Source: Flemingiibacterium sp045579105
GTDB taxonomy: Bacteria > Bacillota > Clostridia > Oscillospirales > CAG-272
Reading direction: 5' to 3'
Assembly (NCBI GenBank): GCA_045579105.1
Contig: JAZNLM010000092.1
Span: 1-7,707 of the forward strand
Length of the DNA: 7,707 nt
Below the pieces are notes generated by a model. The model did not search any database and was not told where the DNA came from. It saw only the letters and a list, made by a program, of their open reading frames with translations. The translations under genes and the position numbers were made by a program. Positions 1 to 4,864 of this stretch are shown piece after piece. Position 1 is the stretch's first letter, and each line of letters starts with the position of its first letter.

Positions 1-72
1 ATTGACATCGTATTCACCGTAGGATTCAGAGAACAGCATACCGTGAGAACATCCGATGCTATCGCATCGTAA
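1..72 (+). CDS. Possible 3' end of a convergent gene (uncertain)
   Basis: On the plus strand the first frame is open from the window edge for 23 codons (IDIVFTVGFREQHTVRTSDA...) and ends at TAA 70-72, with a strong hairpin 17 bases beyond. This fits the tail of a gene convergent with the array. The evidence is weak: the minus strand is also open in two frames here, one reading GCSHGMLFSESYGEYDVN toward the edge. No ribosome binding site or promoter on the minus strand supports a start there. The 6-bp inverted repeat at 54-69 (CGATGC/GCATCG) may be chance. Product unknown. Confidence 0.3.
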   Translation: MDIVFTVGFREQHTVRTSDAIAS

Positions 73-89
73 CCCCACAAAAACAGAAA

Positions 90-115
90 TACCGAGGCAA
101 ATCAATGCCTCGGTA
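90..115 (-). terminator. Probable terminator downstream of the 733-aa gene
   Basis: A 10-bp perfect inverted repeat TACCGAGGCA/TGCCTCGGTA with a 6-base loop, 61 bases beyond the stop codon. On the minus strand it is followed by TTTCTGTTTTTG, a broken U-tract; on the plus strand there is no T-run. It therefore fits best as the end of the array transcript, though it may also serve a convergent gene ending at 72. Confidence 0.78.
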
Positions 116-176
116 CTTCCGCCGCCTATTTCTCCGCTAAGAATGCAGAGAGTACTGCCACCGTTTTATTTTTGTT

Positions 177-2378
177 TTATGCGTTTTTAGCGCGTTTTTT
201 CTTCGATACGAGTATTATAGCGACAACAAGAACAACGCCAACAAGCGCACCTGCTGCGATCCATATCCAAGGTATATTCTGCACTGCAGATCCGTCATAT
301 ACGTTTGCAAAAGCGACTGTATCCACAGCCTCGGTGCTTCCCTTTTTGGTAATAAGGGTTTCACTTACCGTGATTTCACCCTTGCCGTTCCTATTTACCT
401 TGACGGTTACGTGGTAAACGTTTTCGTCAATGGCTACGTCCTTTGCGCCCTCAGTGTCTGCCGAAAGCACGAAGTGATACGTTCCCGCTTTATAGAAGGT
501 AACGTCTTTAAATATGAACGAGCCGTCTGCCGCATTTTTCACCTTTATAGGTGTTGCACCCGGGGTAACATCGAATTCACCGTTTGTAGAAATGAGAAGG
601 AATGTGAAATCTCCCGCTGCAAGCTCCTTGCCTTCAAGAGATACCTTACCGCTGATGTCTATGCTATCCGAAGCAACGGCATCGAGGTCAAGGTGAATGT
701 CTGTGTGTCCTTCGTAGTAGTATCTGTTGTAAGCTGTCGAATAATATTCTATCTTCGCAAAGCGTCCGTCCTCGGTAAAGTACATAAGTCCGACAAGTCC
801 GAGTCCGTTGAAGGTCGAAATATCTGCGTACTGACCGTCTATAAGTATCTGATAAACGGTATTTCCGTTATCGCCTATGACAGGTGTTACGAGCACCTGA
901 TCGGAGTTTGTATGTCCGCAGATTATCATATCGATATTTGCGTGCTTTTTGAAGTGCTTTTGCCACATCTGATCGGGGTTAACGCTACCCGGAACCTCAC
1001 TGCTCGGGGACGCCCAGTCGGTCGCGGTATAAGGCTCTGCATTGATATTGAGCCACGCGTGTGTTACTATCATAACGCGGTGATCGGGATGCTCGGAAAT
1101 AACCTTGTCAGCCCATTTGAGCACGTCCTCGCCAATGCCGTAGTCGAGGTTGAGTATCATATACTTCACATTATTCTCTTCAAAGAGAAGATACGTGTTT
1201 TTAACAGAGTTCTGCTTATAGAAGCCGCCGTTTGCCGCTACGTGCTTATAATAATCTGACGTGTTCTGAGCAAAAATACTGTCAAATTTAGCATCTCCGG
1301 CTCTGCCGTCGTGATTACCTCTGATAATTGAGTAAGGAATAACACCGTTCAGACGGTCGATCTGCTCTTTGACCATATCCCACTCTTTAGTCGAGTTTGC
1401 GTCTGTCATATCGCCAAGACCGACAACGTATTTTATATTCTTCTTGTCTTTATTTTCAAGAATATAATCGTAAATAGGCTCAAACCTCTTAGGGAATTTG
1501 CTTACCATATACTGAGTATCGGGAATGAAAGCTATTGAATAAGCATATTCATTCTCGTCCTGACTGCGTATCTGATCCATCTGGTTTTCGGTAAGCATCA
1601 TACGGTAATAGTTCATATTATATCCGTTTCCGCTGAGGTCGGGAGCATCTTTTCCGTCCATATCGGCAGAAAGCTGATAATAGAGGAGAAGGTCCTCGTC
1701 GCCTATGCTTGCGCCGTTTTCATAATCACTCTTAACCTCTGCGGCACTGCGAACGTCCGAATATACCGCAACGTCGCCAAGAGTTCCGGTAAATGCTCTT
1801 CTATTCGCACTATATCCGTCTCCTGCGAGGAAAAGAAGGTTATCTATCGTAGTTTTATCGGGCTTGAAATTAAATGACTTTGTTTCTTTGAGCTCACCGT
1901 CAAGATAACAGCTTACTGTCTTTGCAGCCTGATCGTGAACGAGCACAAGGTGAGTCCACTTGTCCTTAGGAACACGTCCTTCCTTCCAGAACACGACCTC
2001 AGTAACTTCTTTATTGTTATATCCGAACATGAGCTTCGGCTCGCAGCCGTTCTTAAGTTCAAAGCTGAACCAGTTATCAGTACCGATACCATATATGTGC
2101 GGAATGTTTCCGAGGATAACGTTTCCTTCCTGCGGATAAGTTTTGGAAGAAGACATATATACCCACGCTTCGTAGGTTACGGGAATCTCCTCGAGCTTCT
2201 TATCCGAAAGGTAATAGCCCTCGGGGTGTGTTACGCCCTTTGTTTTTATACGTTCAATTGTGATACCTGTTCTTTCTTCCTTTTCGGAATCACTTTCCGC
2301 CGCACTTACTGCAAAAAACATCGACACGAGCATCGAGGCAAGCAGTAGCGCACAGATAATGCGTCTAACTGTTTTCAT
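177..2378 (-). CDS. Surface-anchored LamG-metallophosphoesterase-FctA protein, copy 1 (733 aa)
   Basis: Predicted extracellular phosphoesterase-like protein and the most divergent active site of the three tandem paralogs. Residues 1-26 form a Sec signal peptide (basic start, Leu-rich core, VSA-A cleavage site). Residues 36-235 look like a LamG/jelly-roll domain, with the typical VTYEAWVYM strand, KWTHLVLVHD and a DVAVYSD ending. Residues 280-550 are a calcineurin-like metallophosphoesterase: D287-T-Q289, G322-D323-M-T-D326, G354-N-H-D357, H440 and G488-H489-T-N491. The usual His at 289 and 491 are Gln and Asn, so two metal-1 ligands are replaced. Residues 560-695 resemble a Spy0128/FctA pilin domain, with candidate isopeptide residues K578 and N692. 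Residues 701-724 are a transmembrane helix followed by KKKRAKNA; there is no LPXTG. The start is supported by AGGAG 7 bases upstream. It has its own promoter. Domain calls are confident; activity and substrate are unknown, and reduced or altered catalysis is possible. Confidence 0.93.
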   Translation of the reverse strand: MKTVRRIICALLLASMLVSMFFAVSAAESDSEKEERTGITIERIKTKGVTHPEGYYLSDKKLEEIPVTYEAWVYMSSSKTYPQEGNVILGNIPHIYGIGTDNWFSFELKNGCEPKLMFGYNNKEVTEVVFWKEGRVPKDKWTHLVLVHDQAAKTVSCYLDGELKETKSFNFKPDKTTIDNLLFLAGDGYSANRRAFTGTLGDVAVYSDVRSAAEVKSDYENGASIGDEDLLLYYQLSADMDGKDAPDLSGNGYNMNYYRMMLTENQMDQIRSQDENEYAYSIAFIPDTQYMVSKFPKRFEPIYDYILENKDKKNIKYVVGLGDMTDANSTKEWDMVKEQIDRLNGVIPYSIIRGNHDGRAGDAKFDSIFAQNTSDYYKHVAANGGFYKQNSVKNTYLLFEENNVKYMILNLDYGIGEDVLKWADKVISEHPDHRVMIVTHAWLNINAEPYTATDWASPSSEVPGSVNPDQMWQKHFKKHANIDMIICGHTNSDQVLVTPVIGDNGNTVYQILIDGQYADISTFNGLGLVGLMYFTEDGRFAKIEYYSTAYNRYYYEGHTDIHLDLDAVASDSIDISGKVSLEGKELAAGDFTFLLISTNGEFDVTPGATPIKVKNAADGSFIFKDVTFYKAGTYHFVLSADTEGAKDVAIDENVYHVTVKVNRNGKGEITVSETLITKKGSTEAVDTVAFANVYDGSAVQNIPWIWIAAGALVGVVLVVAIILVSKKKRAKNA

Positions 2379-2383
2379 AGCAG

Positions 2384-2391
2384 CTCTCCTT
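2384..2391 (-). promoter_or_regulatory. Ribosome binding site of the 733-aa gene
   Basis: AAGGAGAG on the minus strand, with 7 bases between AGGAG and the ATG at 2378. It fixes the start, and the resulting protein begins with a complete signal peptide. Confidence 0.92.
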
Positions 2392-2400
2392 TTCTAAACT

Positions 2401-2416
2401 GATGGACACTCCCATC
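2401..2416 (-). other. Leader hairpin of the 733-aa gene
   Basis: In the leader RNA GAUGG and CCAUC can pair around a 6-base loop, only about 6 bases from the predicted 5' end. The 749-aa gene has a hairpin of the same 16-base span with a different stem sequence at 4772-4787. The stem is short and may be chance. Confidence 0.4.
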
Positions 2417-2428
2417 TAATTTCACTTT

Positions 2429-2457
2429 ATTATAGCATTAAATACCATTTTTGTCAA
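2429..2457 (-). promoter_or_regulatory. Consensus promoter of the 733-aa gene
   Basis: On the minus strand TTGACA (2457-2452) and TATAAT (2434-2429) are separated by exactly 17 bases, a perfect match to the vegetative sigma-70/sigma-A consensus. Transcription should begin near 2422 and give a leader of about 44 bases. The -35 box lies only 6 bases past the terminator hairpin of the preceding gene. A promoter this close to consensus suggests high basal transcription unless a repressor acts; no clear operator was identified. Confidence 0.93.
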
Positions 2458-2463
2458 TACAAA

Positions 2464-2490
2464 AGCGGTGGCAGTCAAACTGCCACCGCT
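2464..2490 (-). terminator. Intrinsic terminator of the 749-aa gene, probably bidirectional
   Basis: A perfect 12-bp inverted repeat AGCGGTGGCAGT/ACTGCCACCGCT with a 3-base loop starts 7 bases after the stop codon. On the minus strand it is preceded by an A-tract and followed by TTTTGTATTG. On the plus strand it is followed by CTATTTTTT, so it could also stop antisense transcripts. Its tail merges into the -35 box of the next gene. Confidence 0.93.
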
Positions 2491-2497
2491 CTATTTT

Positions 2498-4747
2498 TTA
2501 AACCTTTTTAGCGCGTTTTTTCTTCAGAGCAACAGCTAAAACGCCGACAACCACGCCTACTCCGGCAAGCGCACCTGCCGCGATCCATATCCAAGGCATA
2601 TCCTGTTTTACAGGCCCTGTATATGCATTGGCAAACACGAGCGTATTATCGGTCTCTGTACTGCCCGCCTTCACGATCGTCGTTTCAGACACCTTAAATC
2701 CGCCGTTTCCATCACTTACGACCTTAACTGTTACGTGATATATACTTGCATCGAAGGTAATATGCTCTTCTTTATTCGTAATATCCTGAGAAATTACGAA
2801 GCAATAGGTTCCCGCGTTATTTACCTTGATGTTTTCAAATACGAATGAGCCGTCCGCTTTATTTGTTGTTTTCATAGGCTCTATGCCCTCAAGTAAAGCA
2901 AAGTCATGATTTGCCCATCTGAGTGTAAATCCAAACTCTTCTGCCTTAACATCTCTGCGATCAACAGTCACATTACCGCCGACGTCCACGGTGGCTGCGC
3001 CGAAATCAAGACTGATCTCTGTATTTTTCTCAAAGTAATATCTTTTGTACGTTGTCGAGTAATATTCTATCTTCGCGTGGCTTCCGTCTTCTGTAAAATA
3101 TATAAAGGCAATAAGTCCGAGTGCTCCAAATCCTCCGCTACCCGTAGAGAGCTCTGAAAACTGGCTATCTATAAGCAGCTGCTGAACTACGTTACCGTTT
3201 GCTCCTGTTGCGGGAGTTACGAGAATGTTGTCCGAATGCATATGACCGCCAATTATCATATCTATGTTCTTGTGCTTTGAAAAATGCTCTTTCCACATCT
3301 GGTCGGGGTTGATACTTTTCCCGCCATCATATCCACTCGGAGCCGCCCAGTCTCCTTTTTCGAGAAGCGTTCCGTCGCAGTTCAGATAAGAGTGCAGTGT
3401 AACTATAACGCGGCGGTCGGGGTGTGCTTTTATAATATCATCAGCCCAGTCAAGTATTTTTGTGCTGGTAATGCCCCAGTCAAGATTCAGTATAAGATAC
3501 TTGACCTCCTCGGTATCAAAAAGAACATAGGTATTAGCCGCAGAGTTTTTGTTATAAAATCCGCCGTTTTTCTCAACGTGCTTATAATACTGCGTTCCCT
3601 TTCCGAAAACCTTATTAAATTTAGCACCGTTTCCGTCGTGGTTTCCTCTGACAACAGTATATGGTATTCCTGCTTTGTCCAAAATCGCATACTGCGTTTT
3701 GACATTTGACCATTCCCCGTCAGTATCGCTGTCTGTCATATCGCCAACGGTAATAACGTACTGTATATTTTTTGATTCTTTATTGTTTACAAGATATTTG
3801 AAAATCGTATTCAGCTTCTGAGGATATCTGCCCGAAATATACTGATAATCGGGAAGAACGGCTATTGAATAAGCATATTCGTGCTTATCCTGGTTACGAA
3901 TTTCCTTCATTTCAGCCTCTGTAAGGAAAATGCGGTAAAAGTTCATATCGTATCCGTTGCCGCTTGCATCCTTGATGTCTTTATTCTGATTTTCGGAAGA
4001 GATCTGATAATAGAGTATAAGATTCTTATCGTTTGTGTCAGCACCATTCTCATAGTCGCTTTTGACCTCTTCGTACGTACGGATATCCGCATACAGCGCA
4101 ACGTCGCTAAATAACATATCCTTAGGTGCGTGGCTGTTTCCTCTGAAATTATCGCCGCCAAGGCAAAGGTGATTGTCAAAGATCGTGTTACCAAGCCTTG
4201 GGAAGTTATCACTTCCCGATCTCTGAACCTTATTCGGATCGCCGTCGATCATACACCAAACAAATTTATTACCCTCGCTTGCATCGTGGCAAATGGTAAC
4301 GTGTGTCCATTTATCAGCAGGAATTACTACCTTCGGGTCAGAAAATTCCCAAATACGCTGCTGTTGTCCGAGTTTTCCGTAAACAAGGCAAGGATGTCCG
4401 CCTGCTTTTACTCCAAAAGAAAAATGAACGTCGTTAGACCAGGTACCCGCTTCCCAAGAATCGTCCCACAGATCGTACATAGTACCCAAAATAATGCCGC
4501 TTGCGCTGTCATACGTCTCACTCGGTATATATACCCAAGCCTCATATGTTACGGGAATCTTGTCAAGCTTCTTATCTGTCGTGTAGTATCCTTCCGTGTG
4601 TGTTGTAGAGCCTGTTTTCACACGCTTCATTTCGATACCCGATCTTTCGCCTGCAGTATCTTCATTTGCAGCACTTACCGCAAGAAAGGTTGGCATAAGC
4701 ATTGAAAAAAGCAGTAAAACGCAAACCATTTTTATAATTTTTTTCAT
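2498..4747 (-). CDS. Surface-anchored LamG-metallophosphoesterase-FctA protein, copy 2 (749 aa)
   Basis: Middle paralog of the array, predicted to be exported and held in the membrane by its C-terminus. The signal peptide is residues 1-26 (VSA-A). The LamG-like jelly-roll is about 36-250 and is longer than in its neighbours, with an insertion rich in Asp, Trp and Gly near 90-107. The conserved linker DASGNGYDMNFYR (260-272) leads to the metallophosphoesterase, about 290-570: D300-Y-Q302 (Gln in place of the usual His), G335-D336-M-T-D339, G368-N-H-D371, H452 and an intact G501-H502-M-H504. The Spy0128-like domain is about 577-711. It has Asn at 592 where the other copies have the candidate isopeptide Lys, but keeps N707 in the FANAY motif, so an internal crosslink is doubtful. 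The transmembrane helix is about 717-740, then KKKRAKKV. AGGAG lies 7 bases before the ATG. It is flanked by its own promoter and terminator. Substrate unknown. Confidence 0.94.
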   Translation of the reverse strand: MKKIIKMVCVLLLFSMLMPTFLAVSAANEDTAGERSGIEMKRVKTGSTTHTEGYYTTDKKLDKIPVTYEAWVYIPSETYDSASGIILGTMYDLWDDSWEAGTWSNDVHFSFGVKAGGHPCLVYGKLGQQQRIWEFSDPKVVIPADKWTHVTICHDASEGNKFVWCMIDGDPNKVQRSGSDNFPRLGNTIFDNHLCLGGDNFRGNSHAPKDMLFSDVALYADIRTYEEVKSDYENGADTNDKNLILYYQISSENQNKDIKDASGNGYDMNFYRIFLTEAEMKEIRNQDKHEYAYSIAVLPDYQYISGRYPQKLNTIFKYLVNNKESKNIQYVITVGDMTDSDTDGEWSNVKTQYAILDKAGIPYTVVRGNHDGNGAKFNKVFGKGTQYYKHVEKNGGFYNKNSAANTYVLFDTEEVKYLILNLDWGITSTKILDWADDIIKAHPDRRVIVTLHSYLNCDGTLLEKGDWAAPSGYDGGKSINPDQMWKEHFSKHKNIDMIIGGHMHSDNILVTPATGANGNVVQQLLIDSQFSELSTGSGGFGALGLIAFIYFTEDGSHAKIEYYSTTYKRYYFEKNTEISLDFGAATVDVGGNVTVDRRDVKAEEFGFTLRWANHDFALLEGIEPMKTTNKADGSFVFENIKVNNAGTYCFVISQDITNKEEHITFDASIYHVTVKVVSDGNGGFKVSETTIVKAGSTETDNTLVFANAYTGPVKQDMPWIWIAAGALAGVGVVVGVLAVALKKKRAKKV

Positions 4748-4753
4748 AGTGTT

Positions 4754-4760
4754 TCTCCTT
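4754..4760 (-). promoter_or_regulatory. Ribosome binding site of the 749-aa gene
   Basis: AAGGAGA on the minus strand, with 7 bases between AGGAG and the ATG at 4747. It confirms the start ahead of the signal peptide. Confidence 0.92.
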
Positions 4761-4771
4761 AATAAAACTAC

Positions 4772-4787
4772 CGGTTATTTCCCACCG
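4772..4787 (-). other. Leader hairpin of the 749-aa gene
   Basis: CGGU and ACCG can pair around an 8-base loop in the leader, close to the predicted 5' end. It occupies the same place as the hairpin at 2401-2416, and the flanking bases (AGT.AAATT upstream and GTTT downstream) are alike. Four base pairs alone are weak evidence. Confidence 0.35.
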
Positions 4788-4797
4788 AATTTACTGT

Positions 4798-4826
4798 ATT
4801 ATACCATTAAAGCACGCTCTTGTCAA
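4798..4826 (-). promoter_or_regulatory. Consensus promoter of the 749-aa gene
   Basis: TTGACA (4826-4821) and TATAAT (4803-4798) on the minus strand with a 17-base spacer, again a perfect consensus. The predicted start is near 4791, with a leader of about 44 bases. The -35 box is separated from the upstream terminator hairpin by 6 bases, the same layout as at the next gene. Confidence 0.93.
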
Positions 4827-4832
4827 GACAAA

Positions 4833-4858
4833 ATGAGTGGCAGCGAGGCGCCACTCAT
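4833..4858 (-). terminator. Intrinsic terminator of the 736-aa gene
   Basis: A 9-bp inverted repeat ATGAGTGGC/GCCACTCAT with an 8-base loop, 6 bases beyond the stop codon, followed on the minus strand by TTTTGTCTTG. The GTGGC core and tail resemble the terminator of the next gene, so the two are probably related by duplication. Confidence 0.88.
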
Positions 4859-4864
4859 CTACTT

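Noticed and set aside
2..7. Plus-strand TTGACA as a promoter -35 box
   Set aside because: No -10-like hexamer occurs about 17 bases further on (TTCAGA at 25-30).
1..39. Minus-strand gene start with ATG at 39-37
   Set aside because: The frame is open to the edge, but there is no AGGAG-like site or promoter upstream, in contrast to all three genes nearby. It cannot be excluded with so few bases.
411..1259. Long plus-strand open frame of 282 codons
   Set aside because: It lies wholly inside the 733-aa gene on the other strand, is unusually rich in Cys, Val and Ile with no domain pattern, and has no ribosome binding site. The minus-strand gene has clear domain motifs.
1604..1660. A second LamG domain start in the 733-aa protein (the DLSGNGYNMNYYR segment)
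   Set aside because: The SGNG word often begins a LamG domain, but the sequence goes directly into the phosphoesterase motif I about 35 residues later. It is treated as a conserved linker.
4130..4705. Plus-strand open frame of 191 codons
   Set aside because: It is antisense to the signal peptide and jelly-roll of the 749-aa gene, and its composition looks like a shadow frame. Similar antisense frames appear at matching places in the paralogs because the coding sequences are homologous.
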